Of a stretch of 26,347 nt of DNA, positions 1 to 8,261 are shown one piece after another. Source of the DNA: Planctomycetaceae bacterium (GTDB lineage: Bacteria; Planctomycetota; Planctomycetia; Pirellulales; Thermoguttaceae). The stretch lies in the NCBI GenBank assembly GCA_031278315.1, contig JAITKS010000144.1:1-26347 (forward strand). The letters run 5' to 3'. Positions within the stretch are counted from its first letter, which is position 1. The number at the start of each line of letters is the position of its first letter. The notes below the pieces were generated by a model. It was not told the DNA's origin. It did no database searches and saw only the letters and a list, made by a program, of their open reading frames with translations. The position numbers and the translations under genes are program-made.

Positions 1-146
1 AAGTATTCCTGCCACTTCTTTTTGAGTTCGTCCTTCTTCTCTGAAATTTTAACACTGTCAAAATTTTGAGAATAAACAACAGAATTAAAACATACAATCA
101 CAAACATCACAAAAAATAATAAATACTTGCTAATTTCAACAAACAT
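1..146 (-). CDS. Partial secreted protein, probable third member of a tandem paralogue family
   Basis: This gene is cut by the window edge; only the first 48 codons are visible. The ATG at 144-146 follows a good Shine-Dalgarno sequence (AAAGGAG, read on the minus strand) at a suitable distance, which fixes the start. The N-terminus is a signal peptide: a hydrophobic stretch (LLFFVMFVIVCFNSVV) ending in a plausible cleavage site before QNFDS. The mature part begins with a charged segment ending KKKWQEY. This matches in position and character the RWKQYL and HWKILDKYF segments after the signal peptides of the two genes upstream, so I infer a third paralogue. Its start lies only 29 bases after the stop of the gene at 176-1258, so the two are probably cotranscribed. 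The function is unknown. Confidence 0.7.
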   Translation of the reverse strand, partial: MFVEISKYLLFFVMFVIVCFNSVVYSQNFDSVKISEKKDELKKKWQEY

Positions 147-175
147 AAAATTTTCTCCTTTCTTGTTTTCAAATT

Positions 176-1258
176 TCACATTTTTCGACGCCGCCTTTGA
201 ATCATTCGCCAAAGAGCAATAACAATTATGATCGCCCCCAATCCCATGAGAATATAACGAACTCGATTTGCACTTGTGCGTCGTGAATTGTCAAAATCGG
301 GTTCGGGAAAACCATAAGCCGATAATGTAAAACGCTCGGAATTTTTGTCAAAGATTTCATTTAACGAGAATATTGTTGTTCTTGTCCAGGTTTTTGTCTC
401 CTTTTTATCCGCCAAACTACAGAAATCGTTGCGTTGAACCAATAACGGAATGTTATCTTTGTTTAGTGTGTATTCATTTTCCCACGTAATACTATAACGT
501 CCATTAATATCACTCGGACTATCAAAATAACATTTACCTCTCTTAACAAGCCAATAGTTATCCGGCATTAAAAATATCTCTCCACTACGAATACCGATAA
601 CAGTATTATTTTTAGGTTCAAATTCATAAGCCATCTGTACCATCCTAATATTGTTCTCAAAAATACTTTTAAATTTGATTATTTTAAACTCATCCAATTG
701 TATTAAGATCGGCAACCATTCTCTCGCCAACAATAATCCTTGCGAAGTATAATCAGCAATTTTATAGGCTGAAAATTTTTTCCAATTAATACTTCTTTTG
801 TCGGGGAAATACCAATCACCCAGTGAAGGTATTGATGTGTGCATTTCAGCATCTGATATTGTCCAATTTTTACTGCCGTCTGAGTTCAATCGGAAAAAAT
901 ACCGCTTATTGCTACTTTCTATCTGAACAACCTTACCGGCTTCCAATACACAACATGTAATATTGGGAAAAAAAATAGTAAAGTGACATTGTGAAATCTC
1001 ATAAGCATTTGATTCTGAATTCATTGGGCGAGCATCGCCGGTACGAGTTAATTTCTCTTCAATGTTTCCTTCACAATTTTTTAGTGAGATCAAATATTGT
1101 TTCCATCTAATCGGAGCATCTTGAATAAACTTGTTGACAAGTTCTAGATTGACATCGTCTTCTGAAAATGTAACATTATTGAATAGTAAAACACTACTGA
1201 TCAATACTACAAAAAACCAAATAATACGACTATTTTGAATCATCGAAATCTTTAACAT
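176..1258 (-). CDS. Secreted, C-terminally membrane-anchored protein, tandem paralogue 1
   Basis: I do not recognise this 360-residue protein as a named family. It has an N-terminal signal peptide or anchor (about residues 11-30), a large extracytoplasmic region of about 300 residues, and a single C-terminal membrane helix (about 335-350) followed by a basic tail, RRRRKM. Just before the helix is a Y-G-F-P-E-P motif (315-320) and an Arg/Asn-rich linker. The last 45 residues are almost identical to those of the neighbour at 1465-2478, while the rest is much more diverged. The predicted topology places the bulk outside the cytoplasm with the tail inside. The start is uncertain: the ATG at 1258 has no Shine-Dalgarno sequence, and the ATG at 1243 (Met6) is an alternative. 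The Y-G-x-P-E-P plus anchor layout resembles planctomycete secreted proteins (inference). Confidence 0.7.
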   Translation of the reverse strand: MLKISMIQNSRIIWFFVVLISSVLLFNNVTFSEDDVNLELVNKFIQDAPIRWKQYLISLKNCEGNIEEKLTRTGDARPMNSESNAYEISQCHFTIFFPNITCCVLEAGKVVQIESSNKRYFFRLNSDGSKNWTISDAEMHTSIPSLGDWYFPDKRSINWKKFSAYKIADYTSQGLLLAREWLPILIQLDEFKIIKFKSIFENNIRMVQMAYEFEPKNNTVIGIRSGEIFLMPDNYWLVKRGKCYFDSPSDINGRYSITWENEYTLNKDNIPLLVQRNDFCSLADKKETKTWTRTTIFSLNEIFDKNSERFTLSAYGFPEPDFDNSRRTSANRVRYILMGLGAIIIVIALWRMIQRRRRKM

Positions 1259-1430
1259 AAAATATTAAATTACAAATAATGATTAGTATTTCACACACAC
1301 AAAAAATATATAATATAGGAAATTTCTAAAAACCAACTTATAGAAGTAATGCAGATGTACCTCTCTACACAGAAATTACCTAAACATACGGTCGAGACTA
1401 TCGCGTTCCCGATAACAATAAATTATTCCA

Positions 1431-1446
1431 CTGATATATTACCCTC
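1431..1446 (+). repeat. Dispersed motif, CTGATATATTAC copy
   Basis: CTGATATATTACCCTC lies just past the stop of the gene at 1465-2478, in the 206-base gap between tandem paralogues. The first 12 bases match the consensus; the GAA tail is absent. Confidence 0.55.
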
Positions 1447-1464
1447 ATTTCTTGTTTTAAAATT

Positions 1465-2478
1465 TTACATTTTTCTACGCCGTTTTTGAATGATTCGCCA
1501 AAGAGCAATAACAATTATGATCGTCATTAATCCCATGAGAATATAACGAACACGATTGGCACTTGTGCGTCGTGAATTATCAAAATCCGGTTCGGGAAGA
1601 CCGTAATGAGAAAGAGTAAAAATAGAAGGAGGAAGTTTATTATTACTTGAGTCAATCTTCTCAAATTTCGATATCCAAGATACGGCAGGTTTTTTGCTCT
1701 TTAATAACGAAAACACAACTTGCTGAATTTGCGGAATTTCACGGTCACTGTCTAAATAAGAAATATCAATGATATTTTGAAACCGCGATAATCCGTTTTG
1801 CTCTTTTCGTTCTAATTCCAGATAAACTTTACTAATAGTCCAGTGTCTTTCCGGAACAAGATATACTTTTCCTTTTTTTATATCAGCAAAGATGCCTTTT
1901 TGTAAATCGGAAGATTGAAAAGAAAAATCAAGAACGAACGTATTGCAGGAATTAATGTTTTCTTCTGTAATGTTCGTAATGACGAAATCATTACTTTGGA
2001 TTAGTTCGTTAAGAGACCGTCCAAAAATAGAATACGAAGATTTTACAGTGGATACTGTCGATTCTTGCTCATCCAGAATCGCATTGTTACCGGTCAATCC
2101 GCAGAAATTAATACGCCATCCATTTTGACTTTGTTTACGTTTTAATATTTCGAATGAATACTTGATATTCGAACAAGCTATTGTTTCATAAGAATCATCC
2201 GCTTTATTAGTTTCTTTAATTCGTTCTTTTTTAAAAAAGAATTGACCAGCTTGGTTGTAAAGCTCATATCGAAAAATCTCTTTTTTGTCTTTATATTGGT
2301 CATTCTCTTCTGTCCATATACAGTGTGAATTCTCAAAATATTTGTCGAGTATTTTCCAATGTTCATATCCTTCCGTTTTTAGCCTTTCAAGCAATTTTTC
2401 CGCAGTTGCCGCTGTAACGATGTTCGGCATGAAAATAAAACAACTTGAAACCAAAAAAATTAAAAATTTGTAACGCAT
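1465..2478 (-). CDS. Secreted, C-terminally membrane-anchored protein, tandem paralogue 2
   Basis: This 337-residue protein is a paralogue of the 360-residue protein downstream. It has a signal peptide (about residues 1-23, ending VTAATAEK), a roughly 270-residue extracytoplasmic region of unknown fold, the motif Y-G-L-P-E-P (292-297), a membrane helix (about 312-327) and a basic tail (KRRRKM). The ATG at 2476-2478 is preceded by a usable AAAGGA. The C-terminal coding DNA and about 20 bases past the stop codon are nearly the same as in the paralogue, whereas the upstream coding sequence has drifted. This suggests that the anchor end is under stronger constraint or has been homogenised by gene conversion. 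The function is unknown; a surface or periplasmic role is inferred from topology alone. Confidence 0.75.
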   Translation of the reverse strand: MRYKFLIFLVSSCFIFMPNIVTAATAEKLLERLKTEGYEHWKILDKYFENSHCIWTEENDQYKDKKEIFRYELYNQAGQFFFKKERIKETNKADDSYETIACSNIKYSFEILKRKQSQNGWRINFCGLTGNNAILDEQESTVSTVKSSYSIFGRSLNELIQSNDFVITNITEENINSCNTFVLDFSFQSSDLQKGIFADIKKGKVYLVPERHWTISKVYLELERKEQNGLSRFQNIIDISYLDSDREIPQIQQVVFSLLKSKKPAVSWISKFEKIDSSNNKLPPSIFTLSHYGLPEPDFDNSRRTSANRVRYILMGLMTIIIVIALWRIIQKRRRKM

Positions 2479-2536
2479 TTCGTTAATCCTTTCTGAATTA
2501 TTACTGCTTCAATAAAAATAACCAATAATTAAGAAC

Positions 2537-2607
2537 GGTTTCATAACTGGTTTTCAGTAATTTCTCAAAATGAGAAATCAGAATCACAAAAACTATGTTA
2601 TGAAACC
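2537..2607. repeat. Nested palindrome between minus-strand genes
   Basis: The outer arms are GGTTTCATAAC (2537-2547) and GTTATGAAACC (2597-2607), a perfect 11-bp inverted repeat. Inside is a second perfect hairpin, ATTTCTCA (2560-2567), loop AAA, TGAGAAAT (2571-2578). It lies downstream of the broken redox gene and upstream of paralogue 2. On the minus strand it is followed by a T-rich stretch, so it may act as a terminator. The nested form also fits a small palindromic repeat element. Confidence 0.7.
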
Positions 2608-2657
2608 ATCCATTCTGATACAAAACACCAATCACTTCACTAGTTGCGGAATCATCT

Positions 2658-3012
2658 TTATTGTCGAGAATATTCTAACCGCATTTGTTTCAAATCATCA
2701 CGAAGTAAAACCTGTTTTACAATGCCGTTTTCCAATTCCATAACAATCGGCGTTTCCGCAAACCACGACATTTCCTGATTTAGAAAACCGTTGATAAAAT
2801 CAACCTCTTCAAAATCAAGATTGTTTCCTTTAATATTCATCTCCAAAACGGCAAGCGGACAATTTTTTGCTTTGACCAATTTTGCAATGAATAGTTTTGC
2901 TTTCCGACATTCGGCACAACCAACTCGACGAAGTAACACTATGAAGTAACACTATCCAATGGCCGGTTACGATTTTCCCGCCGTAATTTACATAATCAAT
3001 TCCTCCTGTCAA
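2658..3012 (-). pseudogene. Thioredoxin/glutaredoxin-like protein, frame broken by 13-bp duplication
   Basis: The downstream part (2658-2939) encodes a 93-residue segment with a CxxC redox motif in GCAECRK, followed by a helix and an ETPIVMELENG strand typical of the thioredoxin fold (Thr-Pro before a beta strand). The upstream part (to 3012) is open in another frame and reads MTGGIDYVNYGGKIVTGHWI. The frames meet at a perfect 13-bp tandem duplication (2930-2955). Removing one copy joins them into a continuous 113-residue protein, HWIVLLRRVGCAECRK across the junction. As it stands the gene is frameshifted. A GTG at 2937-2939 could start the shorter form but has no Shine-Dalgarno sequence. The TTG at 3010-3012 is the only plausible start for the long form. 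A disulfide or redox role is inferred from the fold. Confidence 0.6.
2930..2955. repeat. Perfect 13-bp tandem duplication
   Basis: GAAGTAACACTAT occurs twice with no spacer (2930-2942 and 2943-2955). Thirteen is not a multiple of three, so the duplication shifts the frame of the redox-like gene. Confidence 0.9.
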
Positions 3013-3071
3013 GTATGACTATTGACGTTATAACAAAAAAGCTCATTTATATATTACAAAAATTTTATTCG

Positions 3072-3097
3072 CTGTGTTCTCTGTGTTCTCTGCGGTT
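3072..3097 (+). repeat. CTGTGTTCT tandem
   Basis: Two exact 9-base units CTGTGTTCT (3072-3080, 3081-3089) are followed by the related CTGCGGTT. From memory, similar CTCTGTG-type strings occur between genes in many environmental bacterial genomes. Confidence 0.6.
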
Positions 3098-3158
3098 AAT
3101 AAAAAAATTAAAACAAAAATAGCAAAATATCAAAATAGACCGTTACGAAAAAATTCTA

Positions 3159-3175
3159 CTGATATATTACGAAAT
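3159..3175 (+). repeat. Dispersed motif, full-length copy
   Basis: CTGATATATTACGAAAT, preceded by TTCTA. This is the best copy of the consensus in the window and lies 166 bases before the GTG of the HEAT-repeat gene. Confidence 0.65.
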
Positions 3176-3243
3176 TTATAATCTTGACACAAAACGCAAA
3201 AATCTCTAAAGTTCGCAATGTTCCATATAAAGACATTGGAAAA

Positions 3244-3271
3244 TCTCTAATAAAAGACTCATTATTAGAGA
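3244..3271. promoter_or_regulatory. Perfect 10-bp hairpin upstream of the HEAT-repeat gene
   Basis: TCTCTAATAA (3244-3253), an 8-base loop, and TTATTAGAGA (3262-3271) form a perfect stem ending 53 bases before the GTG at 3325. There is no T-tract after it on the plus strand. A 5' UTR structure or an operator is more likely than a terminator for incoming transcription. Confidence 0.55.
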
Positions 3272-3324
3272 CTCACAATCATTAAATATTTTACTGAAAA
3301 CTTTATCAATTATTTTAATCCAAA

Positions 3325-6300
3325 GTGCAGTATATTTTTCGTTTCAATAATTTCAAATTATTTTTTTTAATAACTAGTCTAATCACAATTTTTTTGATTG
3401 CGATCGGAAGCGGTTGCCGTACGCACAACAAAATTAAACAAAATGATATTGCATTTGCTGACTCTATTACGTCAAACAAACAAATAAATAACTCGACAAA
3501 TAAAAAATCAACTCTGACCGCCGACAACAATAATTTATGGCCCGATGAAATTCCTATTCCATCCGCTGCAATTATTAATCAAAACGATATACAAAAAAAA
3601 TCAATAACACCTTCATTTCAAGAATCAAAACCGGTTGCAGCAACTGCGGCAATTTCAAACGATAACACTACAATTTCAAACGATAATGCTGCAATCCAAA
3701 GTCAAGAAAATCAGAATGCCCAAGATGTTATCACGCCGCCGCGTAAACTCGATTCACTTTTAATTGAACCAAAACAACTCGATGAAAGCAGTAAACAAAC
3801 AAAACATGTCAATAATACAAATTCTAATTCTAAAAATGAAAAAAATTCACTCGATAAAACCGGACAAATCAATTCAAATAAAACAACAACTATCGAAACC
3901 GTCTCTGTATCCGAATTGACAACAAAACAACAAATTCCGGCTGCTCTTAAAAACAACGAAATGACTCTGCAAGATTTTCAAACATTACTGACTAATGCAG
4001 TATGGCAGCCGAATGTCCAACTCGAACATTGGACTGAAAACGGTTTGAAAAAAAACAACAATTACAATTCAATTACATCAAGAGAACGACTCGAAGAAAT
4101 TAAACAATTAAATCAAACAGACAAAGAAAAACTGACCAAAAACAAAAAACAAAAATATATCGACCAACTTATCTCAACTTGGCGATGGTATAATAATGAC
4201 ATCGACGAAATCGTTAAAAAACAACTCGACCCTGACGAAAACTCTCGACCGGTTTTTCCTGTTGACCCAAAAATATTTCTCGAAAATGAAAACTATAAAC
4301 AATCTAAATATAAGTCATTACGCTCTAACGCAGCAATCTTAATGGGACGCTGCAAAGATTATGACGCTGTAGATTCATTAGTTGAAATCGTCAAAAACGA
4401 AAGATTAGACACAATTCGATGCGCCGCCGTCGAAACATTAGCACAAATGGAACACGTTACTTTTGAAACGTTAATACCTCTGCTTGAATTCGCTCGAAAA
4501 AGAAATAACATTGCCAATATCAAATCAGATAATAATCGTAACGATAATGATTCTTCAAACAATACAAATATCGATCAAAATAATCGCACAAACCAAATAA
4601 TCGTCATCAATAAAACGCTTTGGATAGAATTACTTACAGCAATTTCACAAAAAATCTCAACTTGGGAACACCCATGTTTCCTCGACGCACTTTCTACAGA
4701 TAATATTGAAGTACGGCGAACATGCGCCAAACTATGGCGAATACGATCAGAAGAATTTTGGTCGAAAAAAAATATCAAATCGAATTATCGTAACAAAAAA
4801 GATCAAGCAGAAAATTCATATCACTTGCCGAAACGATTTCTTGTTTTTGTACGATTAGAAAACGATTTGCAAACTAGAATCGATATGATCAAAACACTCG
4901 GAATTTGGAAAGAACCTGAACTTTTGAATATTATCGCAAACGACTTAAATAACGCCGATATCAGATTACGCTCGACCGCAATTGACGCAATCGCAACAGC
5001 AAAATGCAAAGAAGCAGAAAAAATATTGAAAGAAAAATTACACGATACTTCAACCAAAACCCGCGCAAAATGCGTTGAAGCACTATCAAAACTAGGCTGC
5101 ATCGAATATGTATTACAACTCGCCGACGACAAAGAACACGATGTACGAATCGAAATTGCAAAAGCAATATCATTATCTCCAAATCACCATACCGCAAAAT
5201 TAGCGCAACAATATATCACAAATGATTACGAAGAAATAAAACTCGCAGCATTAAATTCGCTCGCTTCGTGGAAAAGAATCGATCTGTGCGGCGAAATTTT
5301 AATTGAATCATTACAAAACCGAAGCTTGAAAGTTAGAAAATTAAGTGCCGAAATATTATCCTCTTATTTTCCCGAAGCAATTGAACTCCTAGCAACAAAT
5401 TCTATCGCAGATAAAGACAGAATAAATATCGTTACAAAAATTCGGACACAACTCAATGAGTATTTACAATCATTACAATCAGATGATCAATCAGCAAATA
5501 ATAATTACGCTGATAATGATCAAAATGAGAATGAGAATGAGAACGAAAATAAGAACGAGAATGAAAATGATACGAAAGAATCAATTATTGTTGCTAATAA
5601 TAAATCTGTTTTTGAACCGAAAAGAAATAACAAAATTAATTTTACCGATACCGAAATTGATGACGTATTTGAAATGATTGAGAGCTTAAACGGTTCGGTA
5701 ATGACTTCTATTCAAATTGACACAATCAAGCGTCGTTTAACCAATTACGGCGGCAAATTATTAAACATTTTGGAATATTTGTACGAAAACTATGATGATT
5801 TTGCAATTCCGAAATTAGTTGAAAATATACTTGCCGAAAACAACGAAATATTCGCTTTGATATTGCAGCTTGATTCTGATAATGCGTTGATTCGCCGTAA
5901 GGCGGCGTCGAATTTATTGCGCCGCAGCAAGATTGAATCGTTAGGCGGAATTGCAAGTTCACAAATTTTGAATCGCAGTTTAGAAGAAACTGATATTTCG
6001 ATGTTGATGTTATATCTTGGAGCGGTACGTAATTCAGATGAGTACAAAGCTAGGTATCTTTCGGCTTATATCATTCAATCCGGCGGACGGTTTGAATCGG
6101 TTGAATTGCGAAGATTCGTATATGAAATATTCGGCGAAATCGGTTGCGGACACGATTTAATTATCGTTGCGCAAAACATAGGCGATCAGCGGCGGGATAT
6201 TTCAAATGCAGCTTTTGTTGCAATGATTAAAATTTTACGTCAACTCAAAGACAATGAATTTGAAGAGATTCGAGTTGAAACCGCAACAAAATTATGGTCA

Positions 6301-6660
6301 AAATTTGTTGCAAGCGATTTGTTATCTCAAGTAGAAATCAGTGCGGCGATTTATATGCTAGGCGATGATTCAGGAGCGAAATCGTTTTTGAGAGCTTCGT
6401 TTTCGCCGGATCCGCGAATTCGTCTGCATGTTGCGAATGTAATTGAAGTTCTAGCAGACCCTGATTTTATGTCTGTCTTGATTAGGTTTCTCGACGATAA
6501 AGATACAAATGTCAGACGAGCAGCTCTTACAATTCTACCAAAATTAGCAGACGAAGATATAGGAATTATTGAAACAGAAATTCCGATGGAACACGAATTG
6601 TCAAAAAATCAAAAAAAGATCGCCCGCTGGAAAAAATGGTACGCAGAAAAATATAAATGA
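3325..6660 (+). CDS. Large HEAT-repeat lipoprotein
   Basis: The 1111-residue product begins with a hydrophobic signal ending I-G-S-G-C31, a likely lipobox, so it is probably a lipid-anchored envelope protein. Residues about 35-210 are a low-complexity, Asn/Lys/Thr-rich linker. From about residue 330 there are many degenerate alpha-helical HEAT/armadillo-type repeats, for example those with R-x-x-A-V-E-T-L, D-x-R-L-R-S-T-A-I-D-A-I and N-V-R-R-A-A-L-T-I-L, with an Asn-Glu tract at about 734-747 dividing two blocks. Such superhelices bind proteins; no catalytic motif is visible. The start is a GTG without a clear Shine-Dalgarno sequence. Base use shifts within the gene: A-rich up to about 5500, more G and T after it. 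The protein partner and pathway are unknown. Confidence 0.8.
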   Translation: MQYIFRFNNFKLFFLITSLITIFLIAIGSGCRTHNKIKQNDIAFADSITSNKQINNSTNKKSTLTADNNNLWPDEIPIPSAAIINQNDIQKKSITPSFQESKPVAATAAISNDNTTISNDNAAIQSQENQNAQDVITPPRKLDSLLIEPKQLDESSKQTKHVNNTNSNSKNEKNSLDKTGQINSNKTTTIETVSVSELTTKQQIPAALKNNEMTLQDFQTLLTNAVWQPNVQLEHWTENGLKKNNNYNSITSRERLEEIKQLNQTDKEKLTKNKKQKYIDQLISTWRWYNNDIDEIVKKQLDPDENSRPVFPVDPKIFLENENYKQSKYKSLRSNAAILMGRCKDYDAVDSLVEIVKNERLDTIRCAAVETLAQMEHVTFETLIPLLEFARKRNNIANIKSDNNRNDNDSSNNTNIDQNNRTNQIIVINKTLWIELLTAISQKISTWEHPCFLDALSTDNIEVRRTCAKLWRIRSEEFWSKKNIKSNYRNKKDQAENSYHLPKRFLVFVRLENDLQTRIDMIKTLGIWKEPELLNIIANDLNNADIRLRSTAIDAIATAKCKEAEKILKEKLHDTSTKTRAKCVEALSKLGCIEYVLQLADDKEHDVRIEIAKAISLSPNHHTAKLAQQYITNDYEEIKLAALNSLASWKRIDLCGEILIESLQNRSLKVRKLSAEILSSYFPEAIELLATNSIADKDRINIVTKIRTQLNEYLQSLQSDDQSANNNYADNDQNENENENENKNENENDTKESIIVANNKSVFEPKRNNKINFTDTEIDDVFEMIESLNGSVMTSIQIDTIKRRLTNYGGKLLNILEYLYENYDDFAIPKLVENILAENNEIFALILQLDSDNALIRRKAASNLLRRSKIESLGGIASSQILNRSLEETDISMLMLYLGAVRNSDEYKARYLSAYIIQSGGRFESVELRRFVYEIFGEIGCGHDLIIVAQNIGDQRRDISNAAFVAMIKILRQLKDNEFEEIRVETATKLWSKFVASDLLSQVEISAAIYMLGDDSGAKSFLRASFSPDPRIRLHVANVIEVLADPDFMSVLIRFLDDKDTNVRRAALTILPKLADEDIGIIETEIPMEHELSKNQKKIARWKKWYAEKYK
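5524..5565 (+). repeat. Asn-Glu codon tract
   Basis: Fourteen codons alternate Asn with Glu, Lys or Asp (AATGAG-type hexamers). The tract lies in an Asn/Asp-rich linker between two HEAT blocks and marks the point where the base composition of the gene changes. Confidence 0.8.
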
Positions 6661-6662
6661 GT

Positions 6663-6684
6663 AATCTTGCAATAGATTTTTTTT
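6663..6684 (+). terminator. Weak terminator-like hairpin after the HEAT-repeat gene
   Basis: AATCT (6663-6667), a 6-base loop, AGATT (6674-6678), then a T-tract to 6684. The stem has only 5 bp and no GC-rich core, so this is tentative. Confidence 0.3.
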
Positions 6685-6724
6685 CGTAACTGTCTATTGG
6701 AATATTTTTGTTGTAAATTTTTCA

Positions 6725-6765
6725 AACACGAAACACACAAAATCACACGAAACACACGAAAAAAT
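6725..6765. repeat. CACGAAACACA-type low-complexity repeat
   Basis: Imperfect iterations of ACACGAAACACA. The opposite strand reads TTTCGTGTGTTTCGTGTG, like the shorter run near 11671. Confidence 0.6.
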
Positions 6766-6881
6766 TTTTTAGATAATTTTCGTGTTATGAATTTTTACAT
6801 GAGATTTTTATAAGTTCACTTGAAACGTGTTTGCTAGTGTCTGGACATTTAATTTTATTTTTATATACTTTTCAGCTCGTC

Positions 6882-6921
6882 GATTTGACATCGGGTTTTC
6901 TTGTGATCTTTATGTCAAATC
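6882..6921. promoter_or_regulatory. 10-bp inverted repeat upstream of the HEXXH gene
   Basis: GATTTGACAT (6882-6891) and ATGTCAAATC (6912-6921) are perfect inverted copies with a 20-base spacer. Each arm contains TTGACA or its complement. This could be a regulator site around a promoter, or a hairpin. Confidence 0.45.
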
Positions 6922-7145
6922 TGTTTACAAGAGTTGAAAGAAAAACATTATACACAACTCGTATTATGAAATTCGGCTTATGAAATTTGCCGATACAAAA
7001 TCAAATAAGACGAGTAATGTATAAACAATAATCTTTACTAAATCGTTACAAACAAAATTAACAATAGTAATGCAATAGAACTTTTTTGAATTTGTCAGCA
7101 AATTCTTATTCGTTTCTTTTACGCCCGCTATTGAAAGGAAAAAAA

Positions 7146-8261
7146 ATGAAAAAATATTGGACTTTAAGTTCTTTAATATTGGCAGAGATTGTGATTTTAT
7201 TTTCTCAATCGATGTTGTTTGCAGATGACATTTTGAATATCCCGTCTTTGTCTGTTCGGACTTTTCCAAGTGCCGAATGCGCCGTAGATGACTGGACAGC
7301 TAAAGCTCAAACTTTGGATTACGGCGAAACCAAAAAACTCGCCGTCGAAACCGAAAACGACGGCTATATCGCTAAAGCATTGACGCTTTGGGAACGTGTA
7401 CTCGACAGAACAACTTGCACCGAAGAGCAGCGAAACGAAGCACGGACTCATATCAAAATATTGCGTCCGCGAGTTCAAACTAATACTGATCCTGAAAAAG
7501 CAAAAAAATGGAACGTTCTAGTTTTTATCTACAAAGAAGTTAAAGCTGAACGAAAACAAACCGACGGTAAAGTTACAAAATATCACAAAATTTTTACGGA
7601 AAAAAATCTAACAACAATTGGAAAAGAATTAGCAGGATTTCGCGATTTAGTATTCGAATGGTCAAGCGGTTTATTGCTGCTGGATTTCAAAGTAGTATTT
7701 ATCAACGAGCCGCTTACAGACATAAGTTTAGTTTTTTCTGATAACGGTTTTCCTATCGGTCCGAATGAGGTGAGTAAAGAATTCAAAAAATATTCGGCAG
7801 AAAAAAAATACGATACCATAATAACGTACATAAAATGCCGCGGCGACGAAGGACCTAATATTGATTGTCCATTTACGGCAGCAATGTACGGCCGATTACG
7901 CAATTTAAACGGCGCAGGTTATATGATGGTTCCATGGGCAACAAACTATCCGTATAAAAATGAAATGTACGGCGAAATGGAATTACACGAATGGTTACAT
8001 CAAGTTGATGACATCGTTCATCATTATCTTGGCTACCCGCAAGGTACAACTCGATCTCCCGACGACGGACGCGGCGTAGGCGATAATCGTCCAAACGGAG
8101 AAGAAGAATACAAAAAACCAAAAGATTGTCACACTTGGACATATTTCTATAAACACCTAATGACTGAACATTTAACCCGTCAAATCTGGACAGAACTAAC
8201 CACAACAAATCCGCCGAAAGATAAAAAGAACGGTGCAAAAATTAAAATTATCAGTAAATAA
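7146..8261 (+). CDS. Secreted putative zinc metallopeptidase-like protein (HEXXH)
   Basis: The start is set at the ATG at 7146, seven bases after AAAGG, rather than the open frame extending 60 bases upstream. The 371-residue product begins MKKYWT and has a signal peptide ending near LFADD. Residues about 50-120 are helical and resemble a TPR-like segment. The C-terminal half carries H-E-W-L-H at 281-285, an HEXXH zinc-binding signature in an otherwise plausible helix, followed by Q-V-D-D and His-His. No metzincin third ligand (HEXXHxxGxxH) is present, so the third ligand would have to lie further on, for example in the Glu/His-rich stretch near 340-360. Protease activity is inferred from the motif only. 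I do not recognise the family. Confidence 0.7.
   Translation: MKKYWTLSSLILAEIVILFSQSMLFADDILNIPSLSVRTFPSAECAVDDWTAKAQTLDYGETKKLAVETENDGYIAKALTLWERVLDRTTCTEEQRNEARTHIKILRPRVQTNTDPEKAKKWNVLVFIYKEVKAERKQTDGKVTKYHKIFTEKNLTTIGKELAGFRDLVFEWSSGLLLLDFKVVFINEPLTDISLVFSDNGFPIGPNEVSKEFKKYSAEKKYDTIITYIKCRGDEGPNIDCPFTAAMYGRLRNLNGAGYMMVPWATNYPYKNEMYGEMELHEWLHQVDDIVHHYLGYPQGTTRSPDDGRGVGDNRPNGEEEYKKPKDCHTWTYFYKHLMTEHLTRQIWTELTTTNPPKDKKNGAKIKIISK

Larger units (their letters stand above)
3013..3324. other. 312-base divergent intergenic region
   Basis: This gap separates the broken redox gene (minus) from the HEAT-repeat gene (+), so promoters for both should lie here. It holds a CTGTGTTCT tandem, one dispersed motif and a 10-bp hairpin, each listed separately. 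TTGACA at 3184-3189 with TAAAGT 17 bases later is a weak promoter candidate for the plus-strand gene. I see no small coding region. Confidence 0.6.
6661..7145. other. 485-base intergenic region between two plus-strand genes
   Basis: It contains a weak terminator-like hairpin right after the stop, an ACACGAAACACACGAAA low-complexity stretch, and a 10-bp inverted repeat at 6882-6921. TTGACA at 6885-6890 followed 18 bases later by TTTATG is a poor promoter candidate for the next gene. I see no coding region. Confidence 0.6.
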
